A stretch of 24,868 nucleotides of DNA from a virus. The position numbers and the translations under genes were made by a program. The notes beneath the pieces are model-generated. The model had not been told where the DNA came from, made no database searches, and saw only the letters and a list, made by a program, of their open reading frames with translations. The stretch is taken from positions 1 through 24,868 of IMG/VR virus record IMGVR_UViG_3300030329_000158; one strand, 5' to 3'. The number at the start of each line of letters is the position of its first letter. Position 1 is the first letter of the stretch. Shown piece by piece: positions 5,844 to 13,959 of the stretch.

Positions 5844-7544
5844 ATGTCAAAGGTAATTGAAAGAGAGCAATGTCCTGCCTGTGCTAGTCGTGGGCAGGAC
5901 AACTCTCGTGATAACTTAGCCGTCTATGATGACGGTCACAAGTATTGTTATGCTTGTGAGTATAGAGAAAGCGGTAAAGGAGAAGTTGTAGTGCCAGTGG
6001 TAACAGACACATCAGATGTAAAGTTCTATAAGGGTACGATTGTTTCCAACCGAGGTATTAATGAGAAGACTATGCGTATGTACGGATACGAATGTGTTAA
6101 ACAAGGTGATAAGAAAGCAGAGATTGCATCCTTTCACAACAACGGACGCATAGTAGCACAACATCTTAGGGGTCCTAACAAAACCTTTAGATGGTTGGGT
6201 GATACTTCTAACATATCTCTTTGGGGTCAACACTTATGGAAGAGTGGTAACGGCAAACGATTAGTAATCACAGAAGGTGAGTATGATTGTATGACTGTTG
6301 CTCAATTATTTAATTTAAAATGGGCTGTAGTTAGTTTACCTAACGGTGCAGCTGGAGCTGTCAAAGCAATCAAAGATAACCTAGAGTTTGTAAGTGGGTA
6401 TGAAGAGATTGTATTGATGTTCGATAACGATGAACCTGGCAAGAGTGCAGCTCAAGCAGTAGCTGAGATCTTACCACCAGGTAAGTGTAAGATCGCAACC
6501 TTACCCCATAAGGATGCAAACGAATGTCTAATGAATAATGATTCCCAAGCAGTAATCAATGCTGTGTGGGAAGCACAACGATTTAGTCCCGATGAAATCT
6601 TACACATCTCTAATGTATGTGAGTCACCTGACTTATCACAGACTAAGGTGTTCCCCTTCCCCTTTGATTCTCTTACCGAATACTTGGTAGGACAAAGGTC
6701 AGGAGAGATTACACTATGGGCATCAGGTACAGGCTCAGGTAAGACTACTATTGTTCGTGAGTTAATTCATCACCACCTAGTTGAAGGTAGATCTGTAGGT
6801 GCTATCATGTTAGAAGAATCTCCACAAGAAACTATGGATGATATGATATCTCTCATGATCAATAAACCTGTACGGGTTATCCGTGCATCAAGAATGATGA
6901 ATAATCTACGTGATTCATTGGGACAAGATCCTATTGATATACAAGTAATCGATGACTTAACCGATGATGAATATGCTGAGGCTAGGGAAAAGCTTAACGA
7001 CACTAGCTTATATATCTATGACCATCTAGGAAACAACGGCTTAAAGAACTTGTGTTCTCGTATTGAATACATGGCTGTATCCCTAGGTGTAGAAGTAATC
7101 GTGTTAGATCATATCACAGCTGCAGCTACTGGGCTAATGTCTGGTGACTCTGACTATGATAACTCTAATGAACGATTGCTTATTGATAGCATAATGAAAG
7201 AACTACGAGGTTTAGTCAGTAGAACTGGAGTAAGGATAGACGTAATCTCACAACTCAAGAAGACTAATAAAGCATACGAAGAAGGGGATCGCATCACGCT
7301 ACAAGACTTGCGTGGTTCTGGTTCACTATCTTCTGTGCCTAATACAGTCATTGGTCTTGAACGTGACAGACAGAATCCTGATGACAAGATAGCTAACACT
7401 ACAGTCATACGTGTTCTAAAGAATAGACTAACTGGTAAGGCTGGGGTTGCTACGTGCTTATTCTACAATCATAAGACTGGTAGATTAGAGGAACTTAACT
7501 GGGCTCAGGATGCTGAAGGTCAGTTAATGTTTGATCCAGTATGA
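5844..7544 (+). CDS. Primase/helicase, T7 gp4-like
   Basis: At 566 residues it matches the length of T7 gp4A. Domains in order: N-terminal zinc ribbon (Cys10, Cys13, Cys35, Cys38), which reads the priming site; Toprim primase core with ITEGEYD (Glu144) and FDNDEPG (Asp194, Asp196); linker; then a RecA-like hexameric helicase with Walker A ASGTGSGKTT (Lys300), Walker B VIVLDH (Asp422), the DLRGSGSLSS motif (about 488-497) and KNRLTGKAG with the arginine-finger region near 528. It should unwind DNA and make primers at the fork. Both halves are intact. It follows the small membrane gene by five bases and overlaps the sulfotransferase-like gene by ATGA. Confidence 0.97.
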   Translation: MSKVIEREQCPACASRGQDNSRDNLAVYDDGHKYCYACEYRESGKGEVVVPVVTDTSDVKFYKGTIVSNRGINEKTMRMYGYECVKQGDKKAEIASFHNNGRIVAQHLRGPNKTFRWLGDTSNISLWGQHLWKSGNGKRLVITEGEYDCMTVAQLFNLKWAVVSLPNGAAGAVKAIKDNLEFVSGYEEIVLMFDNDEPGKSAAQAVAEILPPGKCKIATLPHKDANECLMNNDSQAVINAVWEAQRFSPDEILHISNVCESPDLSQTKVFPFPFDSLTEYLVGQRSGEITLWASGTGSGKTTIVRELIHHHLVEGRSVGAIMLEESPQETMDDMISLMINKPVRVIRASRMMNNLRDSLGQDPIDIQVIDDLTDDEYAEAREKLNDTSLYIYDHLGNNGLKNLCSRIEYMAVSLGVEVIVLDHITAAATGLMSGDSDYDNSNERLLIDSIMKELRGLVSRTGVRIDVISQLKKTNKAYEEGDRITLQDLRGSGSLSSVPNTVIGLERDRQNPDDKIANTTVIRVLKNRLTGKAGVATCLFYNHKTGRLEELNWAQDAEGQLMFDPV

Positions 7545-8134
7545 TAGTGGTAACAGGAGCATGTAGATCTGGTTCTAGTCTAATGATGCAGACTCTTCAG
7601 CTATTGGGTATACCTTTAGCTGGAGAGGCTCATCATCCTGACTTCCCGGTCAAAGAAGGAAATCCAAAGGGTTACTATGATATGCCCTTTTATAATTTAA
7701 TGACAGGGTTCGGTGATTTTTATAAAGGTAAAGCGGTTAAGCTATTCGGAACAGCACTACCCAAGATTAAGACACCTAGTAATGTAACAGGTGCTATTGT
7801 ATGTGTGCGTAGAGATATCGAAGAACAGGATAAGAGCACAAGAAGATTGTTGAATCTTGAAATTGAGTACAAGAGTGAGTGTGATTCACCAGTACGAAAG
7901 ATGGTGATAGAACATGTAGAGAAAATGACTGATGCAGATATCTCAAAGGTTCGTAGAAGAACTTATAGACAAACCTATGAGTATCTAGAACATCATAACA
8001 TACCTTATATTAAGGTTGCTTATGAAGATATGTTATACAAAACAAAGTCTACTATTGAAACAGTTACTGAATTTCTAAAGCTATCCCCTAATAAACAGAA
8101 ACTTTTAGATGCAGAGGAGAACGTGGATGTATGA
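7541..8134 (+). CDS. Sulfotransferase-like P-loop protein
   Basis: This 197-residue protein starts MIVVTGACRSGSSLMMQTL, matching the 5'-phosphosulfate loop of bacterial sulfotransferases (RSGTS followed by a helix). LGIPLAGE and EGNPKGYYD near 24-48 match the usual LG...NPKGYWE stretch, and VCVRRD near 87-92 fits the 3'-phosphate-binding region. If active it would move sulfate from PAPS to an unknown acceptor; a kinase-like role for the P-loop is the alternative. It is joined by ATGA overlaps on both sides, between helicase and DNA polymerase, so it is made together with the replisome. T7 has no counterpart. Family call moderate, substrate unknown. Confidence 0.7.
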   Translation: MIVVTGACRSGSSLMMQTLQLLGIPLAGEAHHPDFPVKEGNPKGYYDMPFYNLMTGFGDFYKGKAVKLFGTALPKIKTPSNVTGAIVCVRRDIEEQDKSTRRLLNLEIEYKSECDSPVRKMVIEHVEKMTDADISKVRRRTYRQTYEYLEHHNIPYIKVAYEDMLYKTKSTIETVTEFLKLSPNKQKLLDAEENVDV

Positions 8135-9825
8135 AACGATTAGTATTTGATATTGAGACCGATGGTCTTAATGAAATAACTATCAACGGTAAGGGTAATG
8201 CAGTCCCCGAAGGGACTAAAGTCTACTGTCTATGTACGATAGACGTTGACTCTGGTGAAGAGACTAAGTATGTTGGATCACATGTTGAATACGGAGTGGA
8301 AGCACTACGTAAAGCTGATTTAATTATCGGTCATAACATACTTATGTTTGACATCCCTTTCCTTGAAAGATTATATGGTGTTATAAATACTAAAGCATTA
8401 GATACTTTAATTGTATCGAGGCTTATGTATCCAGACCCACACAACCATCCCCTTGGTGGTAACTCACTAAAGAATTGGGGTAAACATTTGGGTGAAGAAA
8501 AGATACAGTATGATAACTTTGATTACTTTTGTGAAGAGATGTTAGAATACTGTCTTCAAGATGTTAAAGTTAATCTTGGTATCTTCAACGCACAAAAAGA
8601 TTTCATTAAGAAGTATCAAAAGAATGTAGACCTAGAGCATATTACTACTAGGATTATAGCAAAGCAGATTGACAATGGCTATGGCTTTGATCTAGATGCT
8701 GCGGAGAAGCTTCAAATGGAATTGCTTGCAGAGAAAGCTAGGATAGATGATGAGATGCGTAAGATATTCCCACCTATCATAGAAGAGAGATGGTCTGACA
8801 AGACTGGTAAGCGCTTGAAAGATAAGGTAACTGTATTTAATCCAGGCTCACGCCAACAGATAGCAGATAGATTATCTAAGAAGTATGGTTGGAACCCACC
8901 CCTAACAGAAAAAGGTAACCCAAAGGTAGACGCTGCTGTTCTTAAGAAGCTATCTTATCCCGAAGCTAAGGAATTGGTTAGAGCTTTTGATGTTATGAAA
9001 CTCGAAGGTCAGGTAGCTGACTGGATTAAACGAGCATCAGCTTCAAGAGATGGTAGGATACACGGCAATGTGAATGTACAGGGTACAGTGACAGGTCGTA
9101 TGACTGCTAGTCAACCTAACATGCAACAGGTATCGGGTGATAAGAGAGCAAGAGCTTTGTTTAAACCTAAGGATGGCTGGGTTCAAGTTGGTATTGATGC
9201 CTCTGGTTTAGAAGCACGTATGCTAGCTAATAGAATGGCACCGCATGATAACTTAGACTATGGTAAGATTATTCTACATGATGATATTCATGAAGCAAAT
9301 CGTAAGGCTGCTGGATTGACGACACGAGACCAGGCTAAGACATTCTTCTATGGTTTAATCTATGGTGCTGGTAACCAGAAGATCGGAGAGATTGTAGGTA
9401 AGAATGCCTATGCTGGTGGTAAACTAAAGAATAAATTCTTTGATAACATACCTGCTATTAAAATGGTGATGGATAACTGTGCATATCAGGTAGCTGATAA
9501 GAAGACTATCACTCTACTGGATGGTAGAGAGGTACCCTGTAGATCACAACATGTAGGTCTTAATGTACAATTACAAGGTGATGGTGCTATTGTCATGAAG
9601 CTAGCATTATGTATACTTATGAATAAACTCGCTAAGTATAAAGGTAAATACGCTTTAATGGCTACAGTACATGATGAGTGGCAGTTCGAGTGCTGTCCAA
9701 GTATAGCTGATAACTTAGGCAAGCTAGGTTGTGAGGCTATCAAGGAAGCTGGTGAGAGACTCTTCTGTATCATGCCATTGGACGGGGACTATAGGATAGG
9801 AAAGGATTGGTCTGAATGTCATTAA
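8131..9825 (+). CDS. Family-A DNA polymerase with 3'-5' exonuclease, T7 gp5-like
   Basis: This 564-residue replicative polymerase is short compared with T7 gp5 (704). The exonuclease sites are FDIETDG (Asp7, Glu9), Asp74 in MFDIPFL and YCLQDVK (Asp144). Polymerase motif A is GIDASGLEAR (Asp356), motif B RDQAKTFFYGLIYG (Lys403, Tyr407), and motif C ATVHDEW (His514-Asp515-Glu516). Tyr407 occupies the position of T7 Tyr526 and E. coli Phe762. The spacing from the last exonuclease site to motif A is about 90 residues shorter than in T7, so the thumb probably lacks the thioredoxin-binding insert and processivity must come from elsewhere. It begins by ATGA overlap and ends overlapping the next gene. 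Confidence 0.97.
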   Translation: MKRLVFDIETDGLNEITINGKGNAVPEGTKVYCLCTIDVDSGEETKYVGSHVEYGVEALRKADLIIGHNILMFDIPFLERLYGVINTKALDTLIVSRLMYPDPHNHPLGGNSLKNWGKHLGEEKIQYDNFDYFCEEMLEYCLQDVKVNLGIFNAQKDFIKKYQKNVDLEHITTRIIAKQIDNGYGFDLDAAEKLQMELLAEKARIDDEMRKIFPPIIEERWSDKTGKRLKDKVTVFNPGSRQQIADRLSKKYGWNPPLTEKGNPKVDAAVLKKLSYPEAKELVRAFDVMKLEGQVADWIKRASASRDGRIHGNVNVQGTVTGRMTASQPNMQQVSGDKRARALFKPKDGWVQVGIDASGLEARMLANRMAPHDNLDYGKIILHDDIHEANRKAAGLTTRDQAKTFFYGLIYGAGNQKIGEIVGKNAYAGGKLKNKFFDNIPAIKMVMDNCAYQVADKKTITLLDGREVPCRSQHVGLNVQLQGDGAIVMKLALCILMNKLAKYKGKYALMATVHDEWQFECCPSIADNLGKLGCEAIKEAGERLFCIMPLDGDYRIGKDWSECH

Positions 9826-10259
9826 GTTACACGGTTAATTTTTATGATACAAGATCATTAGACTGGCGTAATAAACTGATAGGATTGTTTTCTAATTCTT
9901 CTATCACACACGTGGGACTACAAGTAGATAACGGCAAAGAGTCTATAGAGTATACATGTATAGAAAAGCACAAGGGTTTGAGGATTATAAAACCAGAAGT
10001 ATTTTCTAAACTATGCTGTCCTCCTGTCGATTCCATTAAGTTGGGTATTGTAGACAAGACTCTTCCCTCTGTCCCTGATAGCTATAAACTAACAGGACGC
10101 AGTCTACTTTTCTATCATTTAATCGGTAAGCATTTAGGTATAGATATGCCTAATGGGTGTTGTGTTTTTGTATCTGAAGCATTAGTAAACCTTGGTTTAT
10201 TAGAGCGTAAGATATTCTACCCAGCACAATTATATAAGGAGTTAAAAAAATGCAGATGA
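9816..10259 (+). CDS. Permuted NlpC/P60-like (papain-fold) protein
   Basis: In this 147-residue protein His32 in ITHVGLQV precedes Cys115/Cys116 in NGCCVFVSEALVNLG. His-before-Cys, with the Cys opening a helix, is the order of the circularly permuted NlpC/P60 group (YiiX/YebB-like). Such enzymes cut amide or ester bonds in peptidoglycan peptides, proteins or lipids. There is no signal peptide, so it acts in the cytoplasm or is packaged. It overlaps the DNA polymerase end by 10 bases and the kinase start by 10. A cell-wall role is only one possibility. Family call by motif pattern, moderate confidence. Confidence 0.6.
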   Translation: MSLSYTVNFYDTRSLDWRNKLIGLFSNSSITHVGLQVDNGKESIEYTCIEKHKGLRIIKPEVFSKLCCPPVDSIKLGIVDKTLPSVPDSYKLTGRSLLFYHLIGKHLGIDMPNGCCVFVSEALVNLGLLERKIFYPAQLYKELKKCR

Positions 10260-11017
10260 TTCTAATAGCTGGTCAAGCAGGTGTAGGTAAGTCTACACTA
10301 GCTGGTTTTATTGCAGAAGAAGCTTTCAAGAAAGGTTTAACACCTGTACTTTTATCGTTTGCTTCTCCTCTTAAGGAAGAGGCTAAGCGTATGGGGTACG
10401 GTAAAGAAGTTAATCCCAAAAAGTATAGAGAGTATTGTCAAGAGATCGGAGCTGCTAGAAGAGAGGAAGATCCTGATTACTGGGTCAAGCAATTCGATAC
10501 TTATATCAAGGAGATAGAGGATACGGAGAACAAAGCTGTAGAAGAAGATGTTAAGTTCTGGGAGCGTGTAGTTATTGTAGATGATGCTCGTTATTTAAAT
10601 GAGTTAGCCTATGGTAAAGTATACAATGCAGCTACTGTATTCATATCAGCTAAGGATCGAGAAGATTTAGATCTGGATGATGAGTTTAGAAACCATGAGT
10701 CTGAGGAGCTAGCACGTTGTGTAGATTCAGGACAAGGCGGACATATAGTAAGAACCTTCACTAATATTATATTCAATGAAGACGGTATCGAAGGTTTAAG
10801 AGATGTTGCTAAGGAGTTAACACCCGCTTGGTGTGGCTTAACAGCTGAAACTTACTGTGATGAAAAGGATATATGTACCTGCGGTAAGTGTGAAGGCAGT
10901 TTAGATGTTCCAAAACTAGAGGATATTATAGAAAACCTAATTGATTTACTCTTCTTATCTGATCCAGAGAAAGAGAAAGAAGAAGAAGAGGAGGATGATA
11001 ATGACTTGTTTTCCTAA
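10250..11017 (+). CDS. Deoxynucleoside monophosphate kinase-like P-loop protein
   Basis: This 255-residue protein has Walker A GQAGVGKST (8-16), then SFASPLKEEAKRMG (about 36-49), a Gln/Arg segment (CQEIGAARREEDPDYWV) and IVDDARYLNEL. The last is the Asp-x-Arg-x-x-x-Glu type lid/base motif of phage dNMP kinases such as T4 gp1. It should phosphorylate dNMPs to feed replication, fitting the RNR two genes later. The region near 205-215 has CTCGKC, a possible metal site. The tail is strongly acidic (EKEKEEEEEDDNDLFS), and its GAA/GAG codons contain the AGGAGG used by the next gene. AAGGAG lies seven bases before the ATG; a second ATG two codons later is an alternative. Confidence 0.75.
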   Translation: MQMILIAGQAGVGKSTLAGFIAEEAFKKGLTPVLLSFASPLKEEAKRMGYGKEVNPKKYREYCQEIGAARREEDPDYWVKQFDTYIKEIEDTENKAVEEDVKFWERVVIVDDARYLNELAYGKVYNAATVFISAKDREDLDLDDEFRNHESEELARCVDSGQGGHIVRTFTNIIFNEDGIEGLRDVAKELTPAWCGLTAETYCDEKDICTCGKCEGSLDVPKLEDIIENLIDLLFLSDPEKEKEEEEEDDNDLFS

Positions 11018-11765
11018 ATTAGCTATACTTGATGGTGATATCTTAGCTTATCGTGCTGCCTTCTGGGCTGACGTAGAAGGTATAGAAGAATTACCTTCTC
11101 GTCTAACTCAGGATGTTGAGAACTGGATGCCGGAAGGTTGTGATGAAACACTGATTGCTTTATCTTGCAAGAGAAAGAATAACTATCGTAAGGATTTCTG
11201 GTCTGCATATAAAGAACACAGAAATGCAGTAGCATCTCCTGATTCTTTAGGATACTGTAAAGAGGTGTTATCGGAACTATTCGATAGCATAGAAGAACCT
11301 AGGCTAGAAGCTGATGACCTTATGGGTATTTATATTTCTAGAGGTGACGCAACTGGTGTTACAATAGATAAAGATTTACGTACTATACCTGGATACCATT
11401 GGAATCCTGATAAAGAAAAGGAACCTGTCCTTGTTTCTGAAGAAGCAGCAGACTTTTTCTTCTATCAACAGTGGATGCAGGGTGATAGTACTGATGGGAT
11501 CCCTGGTTTATGGCGAGTAGGTCCTAAGAAAGCTGTAAAGTTTTTAAATAATGTGATAGAAAATGATGAAGACATCATTGAATCTATCTTTAATCAATAC
11601 TATGAAGAGAAGAGACCAGCTGAATTAGATATGGAAGTAAATGACTTTGCTTTGGCAATGGCTAGATGTGTACGTATCTTAAGAGATGGTGAGTATGACT
11701 TTGATACTAAAGAAGTTACACTATGGGAACCCAAAGTTGGGTATAACGAAGACAAGGAGATTTAA
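11001..11765 (+). CDS. 5'-3' exonuclease, T7 gp6-like (FEN/PIN fold)
   Basis: The start at 11001 is chosen because AGGAGG (10989-10994) lies six bases upstream; longer readings run through the acidic tail of the kinase gene in another frame. The 254-residue protein carries the acidic metal-binding set of the family: LDGDILAYR (Asp11, Asp13), EADD (Glu103, Asp105, Asp106), TIDKDL (Asp123, Asp125) and GDSTDGIPG (Asp162, Asp165), followed by the helix-hairpin-helix-like WRVGPKKA. It should remove RNA primers and degrade host DNA. It overlaps the kinase by 17 bases and the RNR by TAATG. Confidence 0.92.
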   Translation: MTCFPKLAILDGDILAYRAAFWADVEGIEELPSRLTQDVENWMPEGCDETLIALSCKRKNNYRKDFWSAYKEHRNAVASPDSLGYCKEVLSELFDSIEEPRLEADDLMGIYISRGDATGVTIDKDLRTIPGYHWNPDKEKEPVLVSEEAADFFFYQQWMQGDSTDGIPGLWRVGPKKAVKFLNNVIENDEDIIESIFNQYYEEKRPAELDMEVNDFALAMARCVRILRDGEYDFDTKEVTLWEPKVGYNEDKEI

Positions 11766-13663
11766 TGGATCAATTTCAGGAATTCATTACCACCAAAAAC
11801 TATTGCAGGTGGATTGAGGATAAAAAACGACGAGAAACTTGGCAAGAATGTGTAGATCGTTACTACGATTACATGATTAAACGACATCCCGTGCTTGAAG
11901 AACATGAAGATGTTGTCTCAGAGCTACGTAAAGCTACATATGATAGAGAAGTATTCCCTTCTATGAGGGCATTAATGACAGCTGGACCAGCTGCAGATGT
12001 TGATGATACATGTATGTACAACTGCTCTTACCTTGCTATAAACACTGTAAGTTCTTTTGCAGAAGTACTTTACATCTTGTGCTGTGGTACAGGAGTGGGG
12101 TTCTCTTGTGAAAGATCAGAGATAGAACAATTACCTTTAGTTCCACCCTTGACTAGAGACGAGGATACTGTAATCACAGTCCAAGACTCTAGGAAAGGGT
12201 GGGCTGATTCGCTCAAAGATCTGATGGACAATCTATACAGAGGGGTACACCCTACATGGGATATGTCTTTAGTTAGACCCAAAGGTGAGCGACTCAAGAC
12301 ATTCGGGGGGAGGGCTTCAGGTCCAGAACCGCTAGAACGTTTGTTTAAATTTATTGTAAACATCTTCAGAAATGCTGAAGGACGTAAGCTTACCTCCCTG
12401 AATGTCCATGATATTATCTGTATGATTGGTGAGATTGTTATTGTAGGTGGTGTAAGACGATCTGCATTGATATCTCTATCAGATTTAGATGACCGTGATA
12501 TGGCTATGGCTAAGTCTGGTCCTTGGTGGGAGAATTCATCACAAAGATCCTTATCAAATAACTCTGCTGTATATAATACCTTCCCAGGTATGAGCAGGTT
12601 TATGGAAGAATGGGCTAATATGTACAACTCTCACTCTGGTGAGCGTGGTATATGTAACAGAGAGGCTATGAGTACGCTGGCTGCTAAGTCAGGACGTGCA
12701 CCGGCTGAGTTTGGTACTAACCCATGCAGTGAGATCATACTTAGACCTAAGCAATTCTGTAATTTAACAGAAGTAGTTGTAAGAAACTATGATACTATAG
12801 CTACGCTAAGGCATAAGGTTAGAATGGCTGCAATCTTAGGTACACTTCAATCCGCTTGTACTAAGTTTGCTTATCTAGATCATGAATGGAAGAATAACTG
12901 TGAAGAAGAACGCCTACTTGGTGTATCATTCACAGGTATATATGATAATGTGGAGATGTCTACCTGCAGTGATGAGTTAAGAGAAGGTCTTCGTACTCTA
13001 AAGCAGGAAGTTAAGGATACAAATACTAAATGGGCAGAGATACTAGGTATCAATCCATCGTTAGCAACTACTTGTTGTAAACCTAGCGGTACTACATCTT
13101 GTGTTGCTGGTACATCGTCAGGTATTCATCCTCGATTCTCACCATACTATATGCGTAGGGTAAGGATTGATAATAAGAATCCCATGTGTGAGTTTATGAT
13201 TGCTCAAGGATTCCCACATGAACCCTGCACTATGAGACCCGATACCACAGAGATATTCTCATTCCCTCTTAAGTCACCTGATGGTGCATTAACTTATGAG
13301 AACTACTCACCTATTAAACACTTAGATTTATGGCTACTATACCAACAAGAATGGTGTGAACATAAGCCATCAGTTACAGTTAATTACACAGATGAATCAA
13401 TCTTATCTATTGGACAATGGGTTCATGATAATTGGGATATGATTTCAGGTATATCTTTCTTACCGAAAGATGATCATGTGTATGAACAAGCCCCCTTTGA
13501 GGCGATAGACGAAGATACATACTCAGATATGGTTGAGTCTATGCCTAGTCATGTTGATTGGAGTGGGTTATCCCTATATGAACTTGAAGATACATCATCA
13601 AGTTCGCATTCATTAGCGTGTCACGGGGGTGCATGCGAAGTAGTAGATATATTGGAGAATTAA
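11765..13663 (+). CDS. Adenosylcobalamin-dependent (class II) ribonucleotide reductase
   Basis: This 632-residue single-chain reductase makes deoxynucleotides for phage DNA. NPCSEIILRPKQFCNLTE puts Asn319, Cys321, Glu323 and Cys332 at exactly the spacing of Asn406/Cys408/Glu410/Cys419 in the Lactobacillus leichmannii enzyme. Cys321 is the thiyl-radical residue. Cys87 (NCSYLAI) is the likely partner of Cys332, and the C-terminal pair CHGGAC (Cys619, Cys624) resembles the tail that re-reduces the active site. GVRRSALISL and CCKPSGTTSCVAGTSSGIHPR are typical. No N-terminal ATP cone is visible. Class II enzymes need B12 but no oxygen or second subunit. TAATG coupling to the exonuclease; position between replication and structural genes as in cyanopodoviruses. 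Confidence 0.93.
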   Translation: MDQFQEFITTKNYCRWIEDKKRRETWQECVDRYYDYMIKRHPVLEEHEDVVSELRKATYDREVFPSMRALMTAGPAADVDDTCMYNCSYLAINTVSSFAEVLYILCCGTGVGFSCERSEIEQLPLVPPLTRDEDTVITVQDSRKGWADSLKDLMDNLYRGVHPTWDMSLVRPKGERLKTFGGRASGPEPLERLFKFIVNIFRNAEGRKLTSLNVHDIICMIGEIVIVGGVRRSALISLSDLDDRDMAMAKSGPWWENSSQRSLSNNSAVYNTFPGMSRFMEEWANMYNSHSGERGICNREAMSTLAAKSGRAPAEFGTNPCSEIILRPKQFCNLTEVVVRNYDTIATLRHKVRMAAILGTLQSACTKFAYLDHEWKNNCEEERLLGVSFTGIYDNVEMSTCSDELREGLRTLKQEVKDTNTKWAEILGINPSLATTCCKPSGTTSCVAGTSSGIHPRFSPYYMRRVRIDNKNPMCEFMIAQGFPHEPCTMRPDTTEIFSFPLKSPDGALTYENYSPIKHLDLWLLYQQEWCEHKPSVTVNYTDESILSIGQWVHDNWDMISGISFLPKDDHVYEQAPFEAIDEDTYSDMVESMPSHVDWSGLSLYELEDTSSSSHSLACHGGACEVVDILEN

Positions 13664-13664
13664 T

Positions 13665-13871
13665 ATGTTAGAAAATTTATATAATCGAATTAAAATTGGC
13701 GGTAAACTGACACATGCTCACTCAGTTATTGTTTTAAAAGATCTTATCCGTAGAGTAGAAAAATTGGAGAACGCTAATGAAGTTTCAGTATCTGGATCCA
13801 AACCTAGTAGCACATCTAAGAAAAAAGCTACCGGCAAAAGAGTATCAAGAAAATCAGACGATGACTCCTGA
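13665..13871 (+). CDS. Small protein with basic low-complexity tail, 68 aa
   Basis: The ATG at 13665 follows GGAG at 13653-13656 and starts one base after the RNR stop. Residues 1-37 look folded or helical (NRIKIGGKLTHAHSVIVLKDLIRRVEKLEN, likely ending in a short coiled coil). Residues 40-68 are Ser/Lys-rich and disordered. The tail's DNA is read in a second frame by the gene at 13777. T7 has small virion proteins in this interval (gp6.7, gp7.3), but no motif ties this one to them. Confidence 0.65.
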   Translation: MLENLYNRIKIGGKLTHAHSVIVLKDLIRRVEKLENANEVSVSGSKPSSTSKKKATGKRVSRKSDDDS

Positions 13872-13959
13872 ATCATTCCTAGCTGAGTCTGCTTATAGGG
13901 CAGGACAGCGAGATGTTATTAAGAGGTTAGAAAAAATTTTAAAGGATCAGGAGCAATAA
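13777..13959 (+). CDS. Small protein overlapping the previous gene out of frame, 60 aa
   Basis: The ATG at 13777 has GGAG at 13766-13769, seven bases upstream, so I prefer it to the in-frame ATG at 13861, which has no good ribosome site. This gives a 95-base out-of-frame overlap with the preceding gene. The C-terminal half (TPESFLAESAYRAGQRDVIKRLEKIL) is a clear amphipathic helix pattern; the N-terminal half is basic. If the later start were used the product would have only 32 residues. It stops immediately before the ATG of the proline-rich protein. Function unknown. Confidence 0.6.
   Translation: MKFQYLDPNLVAHLRKKLPAKEYQENQTMTPESFLAESAYRAGQRDVIKRLEKILKDQEQ

Noticed and set aside
6072-7544. 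Internal start giving a short helicase-only form, as with T7 gp4B
   Set aside because: The Met codons near residues 77-79 have no convincing Shine-Dalgarno, so a second product cannot be supported.
12070-12627. Long open frame on the minus strand inside the RNR gene
   Set aside because: It is the mirror of a strongly coding + strand gene with all active-site residues, has no ribosome site of its own, and every other gene in the window is on the + strand.
13861-13959. Shorter version of the overlapping small gene starting at 13861
   Set aside because: No acceptable Shine-Dalgarno precedes this ATG, whereas the one at 13777 has GGAG at ideal spacing.
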